A DNA stretch of 63,282 nucleotides from Myxococcales bacterium (lineage in GTDB: Bacteria; Myxococcota_A; Polyangia; Polyangiales; Ga0077539): assembly GCA_030652255.1 (NCBI GenBank), contig JAUSAZ010000088.1:1-63282 (forward strand). The letters are read 5' to 3'. Numbering within the stretch: the stretch's first letter is position 1; the number at the start of each line of letters is the position of its first letter. The position numbers were made by a program, and so were the translations under genes. This document shows, in pieces, positions 8,325-16,614 of this stretch. The notes under the pieces were generated by a model, which was not told the DNA's origin, ran no database searches, and was given only the letters and a program-made list of their open reading frames with translations.

Positions 8325-9787
8325 GCGACGCGCCCGACCGCGCGCGGCTGCTCGACGCGATGGCGGCCATCGGGATGGCGGACCCGGGGGACCCGAAGAC
8401 CTTCCTGATGCCCAAGGCGGCGAAGCGCATCCTCGACCCGTCGGTGGTGGTGGTGCTCGGCGCACGGGGGAGCGGGAAGAGCTCACTGGCGGCGTTCTTG
8501 ACTGAACACCACATGGATCCTGCCAAGGCACGCGCCAACGCCCTCGCGCATGGCATGCAGTTCTCGTTCTGCTTCGATGCCTTCTCGCAACGAAGCACCC
8601 GCCACACCGACGCGAACATCCTCGACCCGTTCGTTCGAGGCGTCGATGACGAAACGCTACGCGACTTCTGGCTGGGTTGGCTCGTATTTCAGCTAAACGC
8701 CGAGCTGCATCACTTGTCAGGTGACGCTGTCTGGTCCTCAAGCGACCTGACTCCACTCTATGACACCATCACCAAGATGCGTCAGAACCCATCAGCGATG
8801 GGTCGCATGAGCACGGTCACGCGCGCGAAGATGGTCTCGAATCTTGATGAGGCAGAGCAGGGATTCGCGACGGCGGCTGCGAAGATTGGTGCTGACGACG
8901 TCGCTGTCACCGCCGTGTACGATGACCTCGACATGGTGGGCGCCTTCGAGCCGTCGGTTCGGCTGCGCTTCATCCGCGCCCTCCTGGGGCTCTGGACGAG
9001 CTTCTCGACCCGCTATCGCCACATCCGCGCCAAGATCTTCCTCCCCGCCGACCTCTTCGACCTGCGCCTCTTCGACACGCTCGATGTGAGCAAGCTCATG
9101 GGGCGCGCCGAGCGCCTCGAATGGGACGTCCCTTCGCTGTATCGCCTCGTCCTGCGTCAGCTCGGGGCGCAGGGCGACGACGTGCGGGGGTGGCTGGAGT
9201 CCTTCGGGGTGACCTTCCGCGAGCAGGGGACCAACGGGTGGATCCCGGACGAGCCGAGCGACGAGGCGACGAAGCGCTGGCTCACCGAGACGCTCCGGTC
9301 CGTGGTCGCCGTCAACGGCACGCGCAGCACCGTCCAGCAGTGGATTCCCAATCGTCTCCGCGACGGCCGCGACCGGGTGGCGCCCCGCTCCATGCTGGGC
9401 TTCTTCCGCGAGTCCGCGCGGCTCGCCCAGGGCCGGGCGCCGCGCGCCCACTGGAACCACCTGCTCGCCGTGGACGACGCGGTGAGCGCGCTCGACGTGG
9501 TCGGCTCGCGGCGCGTCGAGGAGGTGCGCGAGGTCTACGAGTGGGTCGACCGGCTGCTCGCGTTGAAGGGTCGCGCGCTCCCGATGGCGCGAACCGACAT
9601 CGAGGCCCTGCTCGAACACGACACGCTCGACGCGCCGAAGCCCACGCCCCCGCGTGACGGCCGCACGGTCACCACCGAGCTCATCCGCATGGGGATGCTC
9701 CGCGAGCTCGGCACGGGCGAGCGCCTCGACGTGCCCGACCTCTTCGTGCGGCACTTCGGCGTGCTGCGCCGCGATGCGACGGAGTGA
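8321..9787 (+). CDS. Large P-loop NTPase with C-terminal winged-helix-like region (Sll1717/STAND-like)
   Basis: A 488-residue protein. Walker A is GARGSGKSS (47-55); a probable Walker B is AVTAVYDDLD (195-204), followed by a sensor-like segment and the helical region RYRHIRAKIFLPADLFDLRL. This order resembles the P-loop ATPases annotated as the Sll1717 family and related AAA/STAND proteins. The C-terminal 120 residues contain a short helix-strand pattern ending LIRMGMLRELGTGERLDVPDLF (quoted in part), like a winged helix. No membrane segment. The segment encoding roughly residues 57-206 is clearly poorer in G+C than the rest (8641-8820: 101 G/C of 180; 9181-9240: 43 of 60), suggesting recombination inside the gene. 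Likely the regulatory or sensing ATPase of the module; mechanism unknown. Confidence 0.75.
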   Translation: MSDAPDRARLLDAMAAIGMADPGDPKTFLMPKAAKRILDPSVVVVLGARGSGKSSLAAFLTEHHMDPAKARANALAHGMQFSFCFDAFSQRSTRHTDANILDPFVRGVDDETLRDFWLGWLVFQLNAELHHLSGDAVWSSSDLTPLYDTITKMRQNPSAMGRMSTVTRAKMVSNLDEAEQGFATAAAKIGADDVAVTAVYDDLDMVGAFEPSVRLRFIRALLGLWTSFSTRYRHIRAKIFLPADLFDLRLFDTLDVSKLMGRAERLEWDVPSLYRLVLRQLGAQGDDVRGWLESFGVTFREQGTNGWIPDEPSDEATKRWLTETLRSVVAVNGTRSTVQQWIPNRLRDGRDRVAPRSMLGFFRESARLAQGRAPRAHWNHLLAVDDAVSALDVVGSRRVEEVREVYEWVDRLLALKGRALPMARTDIEALLEHDTLDAPKPTPPRDGRTVTTELIRMGMLRELGTGERLDVPDLFVRHFGVLRRDATE

Positions 9788-9796
9788 TCGAGCGCC

Positions 9797-11404
9797 TCAC
9801 CCCACCCGGCTGGCCCCGCGCAGCCACGGCAGCGCGCGCACCGGCTCGGCCGCGATGGCGCTCAGCACACCGCCCACGAAGGCGCCCATCACGCCCACGG
9901 AGGCCATGTCGCTGCCCGACAGCAGCAGGTCGCGCACGGGGGTCCGCGGGCGCAGGTAGGGGTTGCGGTAGCGCTCGGGCGTCGGCTCGATGCCGTAGAT
10001 CGCCCCGGCCGGCGCGCGGGTGAAGTGCTCCGTCGACAACGGCGTCGACAGCTCCGCGAAGGCCAGCATCGGCGCCAGCGCGGGCATGTGCTCGAGAAAC
10101 TGCGCCCGCAGCCGCTCGGTGAGGTCGCGCTTCAGGGCGTCGTAGTCCTCGCCGCGGCGCTTCCATCGCTCGTCCGCCCACTGCTTGAAGAAGTCGTAGG
10201 GAACGAAGGTCACCACCTCGCCGGTGTGCAGCACGTCGGGGCCGGGGTCGTGCGTCGGGTCCTTCAAGGAAGGAAACGACGTGTACAGGCACGGCGCCCG
10301 CGATGTGGGATCGGCCACGTCCCACTCCGGCCGCTCCGTCGACCAGGTCTCATAGAACCACTTGTTGGCCGGTGACGCGCCCGCCTTGGTGATGTCTCCC
10401 TTGAAGCCGAGATACAAACACACGTGGCACGGCGAGGGCTTCAACCCCGCGATCGAGCGCGCCCACGGCTGCGCCCGCTCGGCCTCGGGCAGCAGCTTCG
10501 TCACCGTGGTGAGCGCCCCGGCGGCGCTGATCACCCGCCGCGCGCGGATGACCTCTCCGTCCTTCAAGCGAACCCCCACGGCGCGGTTGTCTTCAATCAA
10601 GATCTCTTCCACCGCGGCGTTGATGCGGGTGAACCCGCCGCCCGCGGCCACCGTGGCGAGCAGCGCCTCGGCGATGCGCCCGGAGCCCCCCACGGGGTAG
10701 AACCCGCCATGCAGGAAGTGCCTCGCCACCAGGGCGTGGATGGCGAACGAGCTCCGCTCGGGCGGCACTCCGTAATAGCCCCACTGGGCTGTGAGCACGC
10801 TCTTCAGGCGATCGTCGCGGGTGAGGCCGTCGAGCACGTCGCGGGTGCGGGTGAGCAGCAGCCGCGTGGCGTCGGGCGCGATCACCCCGTCGGTGACGCC
10901 CGCCCACCCCGGAGGCAGCAGGCGCGAGAGGTAGTACCTGCGCATGCCGCCGGACACCTCGCGCACGGTGCGGAGGTACTTCGCGATGCCGTCGGCCTCC
11001 GCGGGGAAGGCCTCGAGGAGGTTGTCCTCGAAGCGTTGTCTGTTGTCCGGGAAGTCGATGCGCAGGTCGGGGAAGTAGAACTCATCGTACACGCCGCCGA
11101 GCGAGCTCCATTGGAGCTGGTCGCGGGTGAGGGCGCGCAGCACGCGGCCGGTGACGGCGTGGGCGTCGACCTCGCCGACGGCGTGCACCCCGACGTCCCA
11201 GCTCCATCGCTTGCGCTTGAAGGTGTGGGTGAACCCGCCGGGCACGTAGTGCTGCTCCAGCACCAGCACCCGGCGGCCGAGGCGCGAGAGCATCGCCGCG
11301 GTGGTCATTCCCCCCATGCCCGACCCGATGACCACGGCGTCCCAGGGTCCATCGGGGGCCTTCGTGTCGTAGTGGCGCTCGCGCTTCGGGGGAGTGAGGC
11401 TCAT
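9797..11404 (-). CDS. FAD-dependent phytoene desaturase/retinol saturase-like oxidoreductase
   Basis: A 535-residue flavoprotein. The N-terminus carries the dinucleotide-binding motif VVIGSGMGGMTTAAML followed by LVLEQHYVPGG, the arrangement of the CrtI/CrtH/RetSat amine-oxidase-like superfamily. The C-terminus has the FAD-closing segment LLLSGSDMASVGVMGAFVGG. Enzymes of this type add or remove hydrogen on polyene chains (carotenoid desaturases and isomerases, retinol saturase). The substrate cannot be read from sequence, and no carotenoid genes are near. It begins 12 bases after the aldo/keto reductase stop on the same strand, so the two probably form one redox operon. Confidence 0.88.
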   Translation of the reverse strand: MSLTPPKRERHYDTKAPDGPWDAVVIGSGMGGMTTAAMLSRLGRRVLVLEQHYVPGGFTHTFKRKRWSWDVGVHAVGEVDAHAVTGRVLRALTRDQLQWSSLGGVYDEFYFPDLRIDFPDNRQRFEDNLLEAFPAEADGIAKYLRTVREVSGGMRRYYLSRLLPPGWAGVTDGVIAPDATRLLLTRTRDVLDGLTRDDRLKSVLTAQWGYYGVPPERSSFAIHALVARHFLHGGFYPVGGSGRIAEALLATVAAGGGFTRINAAVEEILIEDNRAVGVRLKDGEVIRARRVISAAGALTTVTKLLPEAERAQPWARSIAGLKPSPCHVCLYLGFKGDITKAGASPANKWFYETWSTERPEWDVADPTSRAPCLYTSFPSLKDPTHDPGPDVLHTGEVVTFVPYDFFKQWADERWKRRGEDYDALKRDLTERLRAQFLEHMPALAPMLAFAELSTPLSTEHFTRAPAGAIYGIEPTPERYRNPYLRPRTPVRDLLLSGSDMASVGVMGAFVGGVLSAIAAEPVRALPWLRGASRVG

Positions 11405-11416
11405 CGGCCGGGGACT

Positions 11417-12376
11417 CTATCCCAGCGCGGCCTCGATGCGGGCCATGACCTCCGGGGTGAGCTTCGGCACCACGTCGAGGGCCTTGAGGTTCTCGCTCAC
11501 CTGCGACGCGCGGCTGGCGCCGGTGATCACCGTGGTGACGTGGGGGTTCTTCACGCACCACGCGATGGCCAGCTGCGCGAGGGTGCAGCCCACGGACTCG
11601 GCCACGGCCATCAGCGCGCGCACCTTGGCGGCGTGCCCCGGGTTCACGAGGTCCTTCTGGAGCCACTCGTAGCCCTTGAGGGCACCGCGCGACCCTTCGG
11701 GGATTCCGTCGAGGTACTTGCCCGTGAGCAGCCCGGAGGCCAGCGGCGACCACGTGGTGGTGCCCATCCCGAGGTCGCGATACAGGGGCGCGTATTCGCT
11801 CTCCACCCGCTCGCGGTGCAGCAGGTGGTACTGCGGCTGCTCGACCACCGGGCGGTGCAGGCGCCACTGGTCGGCGAAGTCCCACGCGGCGCGAAACTCC
11901 GCGGCGCTCCACTCGCTGGTGCCCCAGTAGTGGGTCTGTCCCCGGGCCACGAGGTCGTGCATCGCGAGCACGGTCTCCTCGACGGGTGTCTCGGGGTCGG
12001 GCCGGTGGCAGAACACGATGTCGACGTGGTCGAGCCCGAAGCGCTCCAGCGAGGCGCCCATGGCCTCCAGCAGGTACTTCCGGTTGAGGGTGTTCTGCTC
12101 GTTGGGGCCCTTGTTGAGCCCCCAGAAGAACTTCGTCGACACCACGTACGACCCGCGCCGCCAGCCCAGCTTGCGGAGCGACTGGCCCATCACCCGCTCG
12201 GACTCGCCGCGGGCGTACACCTCGGCGTTGTCGAAGAAGTTCACGCCGGCCTCGCGGGCGACCTTCATGCAGTCGGTCGCGAGGTCTTCGTCGAGCTGGT
12301 TGGAGAAGGTCACCCACGACCCGAAGGACAGGGTGGAGAGCTTGAGGCCGCTGCGGCCCATGCGTCGGTATTCCAT
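11417..12376 (-). CDS. Aldo/keto reductase (YghZ/Kv-beta-like)
   Basis: A 319-residue NADPH-dependent reductase with a TIM-barrel fold. The catalytic tetrad is visible: Asp and Tyr in [12 protein letters not shown], Lys in VSTKFFWG, His in VFCHRPDP. The ending VVTGAS-like segment ([17 protein letters not shown]) binds the adenosine part of NADPH. The pattern [21 protein letters not shown] and the [13 protein letters not shown] loop match the potassium-channel beta-subunit/YghZ branch, whose members reduce aldehydes such as methylglyoxal. It is upstream of, and probably co-transcribed with, the FAD oxidoreductase. Physiological substrate unknown. Confidence 0.93.
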   Translation of the reverse strand: MEYRRMGRSGLKLSTLSFGSWVTFSNQLDEDLATDCMKVAREAGVNFFDNAEVYARGESERVMGQSLRKLGWRRGSYVVSTKFFWGLNKGPNEQNTLNRKYLLEAMGASLERFGLDHVDIVFCHRPDPETPVEETVLAMHDLVARGQTHYWGTSEWSAAEFRAAWDFADQWRLHRPVVEQPQYHLLHRERVESEYAPLYRDLGMGTTTWSPLASGLLTGKYLDGIPEGSRGALKGYEWLQKDLVNPGHAAKVRALMAVAESVGCTLAQLAIAWCVKNPHVTTVITGASRASQVSENLKALDVVPKLTPEVMARIEAALG

Positions 12377-12435
12377 CGTGGGCGCGACTCTAAACCACGT
12401 CCGGCGCTGCTGCCGACTGTGTACCCTCCCGTCGC

Positions 12436-13095
12436 ATGGCCACCCCCCGGAGACCCCTCGCGCTCGCGCTCGCCCTCGCGCTGCCCGCCGTCGCCGCGGC
12501 GCACCAGCCCCCGCCGCGCTATCCCCGGCTGCGCCCGACGGTCGAGGTCTCGTCCTGGGTGGGCCTCGGCGGTGGGGCCCTGGTGGTCGGCGACGCGAGC
12601 CGCTCGGTCTTCGACCTGCGCCTCGGAGGCGACGCGACCTTCGACGTGGGCAGCGACGGGGACCTCCGCGTGGGCCCCTTCGTCGAGGCCACGACGTCGA
12701 CCTTCGCGACCGTGCAGGCGGTGGCCGGGGCGGAGCTGTTCCTCGGCGCCGCGCCGCGGCCCCTGCGGATGTTCCACTTCCCGGGCGAAGGGGTGTTCAG
12801 CGCGCGGGCCGGCCTCGGCTGGGCGTGGCGCGAGCACGACGTCGCGAGCGCGCGCTCGTCCCCGCTCGCCGCGCTGACGCTCACCTATGGCTACCGCGCG
12901 CCCTTCAGCCTGCGCGAGCCCGGCGACGAGACGGGACCGGAGCCCGACTCGCGATCCACCGCGCGCTACATGATCGGCGCGCGACTGTGGGTCGGCGCGA
13001 CGGTCGACCTCACCGGCGCCCCGGCGTGGCAGCTCACCGGCGGAATCGAGTTCGAGCCCGCGGGCGCGCTGCGATACCTGTTGGGATTGTATTGA
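12436..13095 (+). CDS. Exported beta-rich protein of unknown function
   Basis: A 219-residue protein with a clear signal peptide ([20 protein letters not shown], cleavage near residue 22). The mature part alternates aromatic and Gly residues in short strands ([32 protein letters not shown]) and ends with an aromatic residue, which suggests a small outer-membrane beta-barrel. No family recognised. It is transcribed away from the aldo/keto reductase with only 59 bases between start codons, and is followed by the long intergenic region holding a palindromic element. Confidence 0.7.
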   Translation: MATPRRPLALALALALPAVAAAHQPPPRYPRLRPTVEVSSWVGLGGGALVVGDASRSVFDLRLGGDATFDVGSDGDLRVGPFVEATTSTFATVQAVAGAELFLGAAPRPLRMFHFPGEGVFSARAGLGWAWREHDVASARSSPLAALTLTYGYRAPFSLREPGDETGPEPDSRSTARYMIGARLWVGATVDLTGAPAWQLTGGIEFEPAGALRYLLGLY

Positions 13096-13342
13096 GCACC
13101 ACCCGCTTGACCATTAGCGACAACCCGGTTATTCCCCCCGGTCAGGTACGTCATGTCCACTCATCCCACCATCCTCGCCTGCCCGGTGTCGGGTCGCTCT
13201 GAGGTCGGTCGTCGCGCCTGCGACTGGCCGATCCTGGGGTTGATCCTGACGTATCGGTCGCGCGGAGCGGGCTGAGTCGCCGTCACGAGACGTCCTCTTC
13301 TACAGCCGTTCCGCTGACCAGGTACCGGGGTCGCGTGCCACG

Positions 13343-13493
13343 CGCGTGACCTCACCCGCGCTGCTGCGCGCCCCTCTCCATGAATGGAGAGGGGCTGTTC
13401 TCGCCTGACGGTTCGTCGCGAAACGCAACCGTTCGACGGAGCCCCTCTCCATTCATGGAGAGGGGTGCGCGGCAGCGCGGGTGAGGTCACGCG
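13343..13493. repeat. Palindromic intergenic repeat with nested hairpins (REP/MITE-like)
   Basis: Two 53-base arms (13343-13395 and 13441-13493) are reverse complements with only two mismatches and surround a 45-base centre. Each arm contains its own near-perfect hairpin built on CCCCTCTCCAT and ATGGAGAGGGG with a 2-base centre (a TGAA or TTCA tetraloop if the closing pair opens). The centre has a further short stem (ACGGTT/AACCGT). No transposase is linked and no target duplication is obvious. The shape fits REP-like or MITE-like elements; it could also act as a transcription terminator or attenuator before the EF-G gene. Confidence 0.75.
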
Positions 13494-13536
13494 AGCGTCG
13501 ACGCGGCCATCATTCCATCAACCATCAATGAAGGCA

Positions 13537-13555
13537 TCGACTCCAATGGAGTCGA
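13537..13555. promoter_or_regulatory. Perfect palindrome in the leader of the EF-G paralogue
   Basis: TCGACTCCA, one central A, then TGGAGTCGA: an uninterrupted 19-base palindrome that ends 17 bases before the ATG and just ahead of the AGGGGA ribosome site. It could be an operator for a dimeric regulator or an RNA hairpin limiting ribosome access. No family of regulator can be assigned. Confidence 0.4.
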
Positions 13556-13572
13556 CGCCAGGGGATACTCTC

Positions 13573-15633
13573 ATGCCTCGCGACATCACCCTCGACCGCG
13601 TCCGCAACATCGGCGTCATGGCCCACATCGACGCGGGCAAGACCACCATCACCGAGCGCGTGCTCCTCTTCACGGGGCGCATCCACCGCGCGGGCGAGGT
13701 GCACCACGGCACCGCCGCCATGGACTTCTCCCCCGAGGAGCAGGCCATGGGCATCACCATCAACGCCGCCGCCACGACCACCCACTGGGCCGTGCGCGAC
13801 GGCGCTCAGGCGGGCCAGCGGCACCAGATCAACGTCATCGACACCCCCGGGCACGTCGACTTCACCATGGAGGTCGAGCGCTCGCTGCGGGTGCTCGACG
13901 GCGCCGTGGCGGTCGTCGACGCCGCCCGCGGAGTCGAGCCCCAGACCGAGACCGTCTGGCGACAGGCCGACCGCTACGGCGTGGCCCGCATCGCGTTCGT
14001 CAACAAGGTCGACAAGCCCGGCGCCGACCTCGCGATGTGCCTCGACTCCATGCGCCGCCGGCTCGGCGCGCGCCCCGTGGCCGTGCAGCTCCCGCTCGAC
14101 GCGGGGCTCATCGACCTCGTCCGCGACCGCGCCGTCACCTACGACGACGAGAGCGGGCGCACCTTCACCGTGTCCGAGGTCCCGGCGTCGCACCGCGAGG
14201 CCGCCACCCGGGCGCGAGAGCAGCTCATCGAGGCCTGCGCCGAGTGCGACCCGTCCCTCACGGACGCGTACCTCGCCGGAGGCCCCGGGGTGATCACCGC
14301 CGACGACATCGAGCGCGCCCTGCGCAAGGCGACGATCGAGGGTCGGCTGGTGCCCGTACTCTGTGGTTCGGCGCTGAAGAACAGGGGCATCCAGATGCTG
14401 CTCGACGCCATCGTGCGGTACCTCCCCTCGCCGCAGGACCTCCCTGCCGTCGAGGGCACCCACCCCGACACCGGGGCCGCGCTCGTGCGCCCGCCGCTCG
14501 ACGACGCCCCGGTGTGCGCGCTCGCGTTCAAGGTCGTCAGCGACCGCGCGCAGGGCACGCTCACCTTCGTGCGGGTCTACGCCGGGACGCTACGCCCCGG
14601 CATGACCCTGCTCGACACCCGCCGCGGCCGCACCGAGCGCGTCGGTCGGCTGGTGCAGGTGCACGCCGACGAGCGCACGGCCATCACCGAGGCGCCCGCC
14701 GGGTCCATCGCCGCCGTGCTCGGGTGGCGCGACGTGCGCACGGGCACCACCCTCTGCGCGGTCGACCAGCCCATGGTGCTCGCGGGGTTGACCATCCCGG
14801 AGCCCATGGTGGAGGTCGCCCTCGAGGCCCGCACCGCGGGCGACAGCGACCGGATGACCGCCGGTCTCGCGCGGCTCGCACACGAGGACCCGTCGCTCCA
14901 CGTGGGCACGGACCCCGAGTCGGGCCAGACCCTCCTGAAGGGCATGGGCGAGCTCCACCTGGAGATCGTCGTGGAGCGCCTCCGCCGCGAGCACCGCGCG
15001 GAGGTGCGCGTGGGCGAACCCCGCGTCGCGTACCGGGAGACCGTGCGCGGGGCGGCCGAGGCCACGTACCGGCACGTCCGCCAGGAGGGCGGAACGGGCC
15101 AGTTCGCGCACGTCGCGCTGTCGGTCGAAGCCGGCGCGCGCGGCAGCGGGCTGGTCTTCACCGACGACACCGTCGGGGGGGTGATCCCGCAGGGCTACAT
15201 CCCCTCGATCGAGAAGGGCGTGCGCGGCGCGATGGAGCGCGGCGTGGCGACCGGCCACCCCATGGTCGACGTGCGGGTGCGCCTGCTGGACGGGTCGTTC
15301 CACAAGGTGGACTCCAGCGGGCCGGCCTTCGAGATCGCCGGGTCGCGCGCCTTCCAGGAGGCCGCGAAGTCGGCCGGCGTCATCGGGCTCGAGCCCGTGA
15401 TGTCCGTCGAGGTCACGGTGCCCGAGGACTTCATCGGCGAGGCCCTCGCGTCGGTGCAGTCCCGCCGCGGCACCGTCCATGACCTCCGCGCGCGAGGGCC
15501 CCTCCGGGTCATCGACGCGGCGGTCCCGCTGGCGCGGCTCTTCGGGTACGTGACCGAGCTGCGCAGCCGCACCCAGGGCCGCGGCTCGGCCATCATGGCC
15601 TTCTCCCACTACGACGAGACCCACCGGGCCTGA
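13573..15633 (+). CDS. fusA: Elongation factor G paralogue
   Basis: A 686-residue translational GTPase of the EF-G family. G1 AHIDAGKTT (17-25), switch II DTPGHVDF with catalytic His94, G4 NKVDKPGAD (144-152) and G5 CGSALKNRG are intact. Later domains follow the EF-G plan, with KGMGELHLEIV in domain III and a domain IV/V ending. It differs from the usual factor in switch I, where the ERGITI box reads AMGITI, and in G4, where the normal Met is Val. This suggests a second EF-G rather than the main one, and it is not in a ribosomal-protein operon. The ATG at 13573 is chosen for its start at the conserved N-terminus and the AGGGGA site. EF-G paralogues can act in translocation, ribosome recycling or both. 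Confidence 0.88.
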   Translation: MPRDITLDRVRNIGVMAHIDAGKTTITERVLLFTGRIHRAGEVHHGTAAMDFSPEEQAMGITINAAATTTHWAVRDGAQAGQRHQINVIDTPGHVDFTMEVERSLRVLDGAVAVVDAARGVEPQTETVWRQADRYGVARIAFVNKVDKPGADLAMCLDSMRRRLGARPVAVQLPLDAGLIDLVRDRAVTYDDESGRTFTVSEVPASHREAATRAREQLIEACAECDPSLTDAYLAGGPGVITADDIERALRKATIEGRLVPVLCGSALKNRGIQMLLDAIVRYLPSPQDLPAVEGTHPDTGAALVRPPLDDAPVCALAFKVVSDRAQGTLTFVRVYAGTLRPGMTLLDTRRGRTERVGRLVQVHADERTAITEAPAGSIAAVLGWRDVRTGTTLCAVDQPMVLAGLTIPEPMVEVALEARTAGDSDRMTAGLARLAHEDPSLHVGTDPESGQTLLKGMGELHLEIVVERLRREHRAEVRVGEPRVAYRETVRGAAEATYRHVRQEGGTGQFAHVALSVEAGARGSGLVFTDDTVGGVIPQGYIPSIEKGVRGAMERGVATGHPMVDVRVRLLDGSFHKVDSSGPAFEIAGSRAFQEAAKSAGVIGLEPVMSVEVTVPEDFIGEALASVQSRRGTVHDLRARGPLRVIDAAVPLARLFGYVTELRSRTQGRGSAIMAFSHYDETHRA

Positions 15634-15642
15634 GCCCGTAGG

Positions 15643-16611
15643 TCAGAACCGCCCCGCCACCCCGATCCCACCCAATGAAGGCGCCACGCTCACGCTCGTC
15701 GTCGTGGGCGCGGCGTCTCCCCTCGCCAGCATCACCAGCGCGGTCACCCCCGCCGCGACCGCGCCCAGGGCCATCACGTCCGTCGCCACGGCCAGCGCCC
15801 GCCCGCGGGTGGCGATCCGGTCGACGTCTGCGTCCGTCTGCACCCGCATCTGGAAGTCGTCGTTCACCCCCACCGCGGCCACGCCCGTGATGGTCGCCCC
15901 GACCGCGAGCGCGCCGCCCGTCACGGCCCACACCCACGGGCGCGTGAACCACGGCCGCCGGGCGGGTTGCTGCACCCTCGCAGCCACCGGGATCACCGCG
16001 GGGATCACCGCGGGGGGGCTTACGACGGGCGCCACGGCCACGGCTACGGGCTCGGGCACCACCGGGAGCACGAGGCGCAGGGAGGGTTGATCCCCCGACG
16101 CAACGGTCACCTCCACCCGCTGCGTCACGTGCCCCGGGGCGCTCGCCTCGATGACGTGCCGCCCGGGGCCGACGCTGAGCACCTCGCCCGTCGCCGCGCG
16201 GCCGTTGAGGGTCAGCGTCGCCGTCGCGGGGTCACACGTCACGCGCACCCGCGCCATGAGGCCATCGAGCTCCCGGAGGGCGCGCTCGGCCTCGGTGCGC
16301 TGCCGCGACCGCTGCCCCTCCGTCGCCGCCAGGAACCTCCGCAGCGCGTCGACCGCCTCGGGATACTCGTGCAGCGCCTGGTGCGTCGCGCCGAGGTTGA
16401 ACAGCAGCGACGGCCGCGCCGAGAGCGCGTAGGCCCGCTCGAACTCCGCCAGCGCCGCCCGGGGGTCGCCCGCCTCGAAGAGCGTGACCGCCCGCTCGAA
16501 GTGCGCCCGCGCGGCCTCCAACGGGTCGGTCTGCGCGCCCGCGACCCGCGCCGCGCCGTGCAGCCCGAGCGCCAGGGCGGCGACCGCCCACCTCCGATGG
16601 CCACCGCCCAT
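15643..16611 (-). CDS. Exported TPR-PEGA domain protein
   Basis: A 322-residue protein with a signal peptide (to about residue 26, ending VAGAQ). Residues 30-115 form TPR-like helices (AHFERAVTLFEAGDPRAALA and LLFNLGATHQALHEYPEAVD). Residues 120-185 are a PEGA-like beta domain (RVTCDPATATLTLNGRAATG). Two membrane-like helices lie near 225-290 (VWAVTGGALAVGATITGVAA, and a second after RGRALAVATD), followed by a short tail. Proteins with this TPR-PEGA plan are abundant in Polyangia and usually sit next to Ser/Thr kinases. Here the start is 3 bases after the kinase stop, so the two are surely co-expressed. Likely an envelope protein; precise role unknown. Confidence 0.8.
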   Translation of the reverse strand: MGGGHRRWAVAALALGLHGAARVAGAQTDPLEAARAHFERAVTLFEAGDPRAALAEFERAYALSARPSLLFNLGATHQALHEYPEAVDALRRFLAATEGQRSRQRTEAERALRELDGLMARVRVTCDPATATLTLNGRAATGEVLSVGPGRHVIEASAPGHVTQRVEVTVASGDQPSLRLVLPVVPEPVAVAVAPVVSPPAVIPAVIPVAARVQQPARRPWFTRPWVWAVTGGALAVGATITGVAAVGVNDDFQMRVQTDADVDRIATRGRALAVATDVMALGAVAAGVTALVMLARGDAAPTTTSVSVAPSLGGIGVAGRF

Positions 16612-16614
16612 CCG

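Larger units (their letters stand above)
13096..13572. other. Long intergenic region before the EF-G paralogue
   Basis: 477 bases without a convincing gene. Its left part has a weak promoter-like pair on the + strand, TTGACC (13107-13112) and TTATTC (13129-13134), spaced by 16. This is followed by a 40-codon open frame (13153-13275, ATG to TGA) with a poor ribosome site that I do not call as a gene. The middle is occupied by a large inverted-repeat element (13343-13493). The right end is the 5' leader of the EF-G gene with a perfect 9+1+9 palindrome. Confidence 0.6.

Noticed and set aside
13161..13490. Minus-strand open frame of about 110 codons through the palindromic element
   Set aside because: Its reading comes from the repeat itself; it has no ribosome site and no family resemblance.
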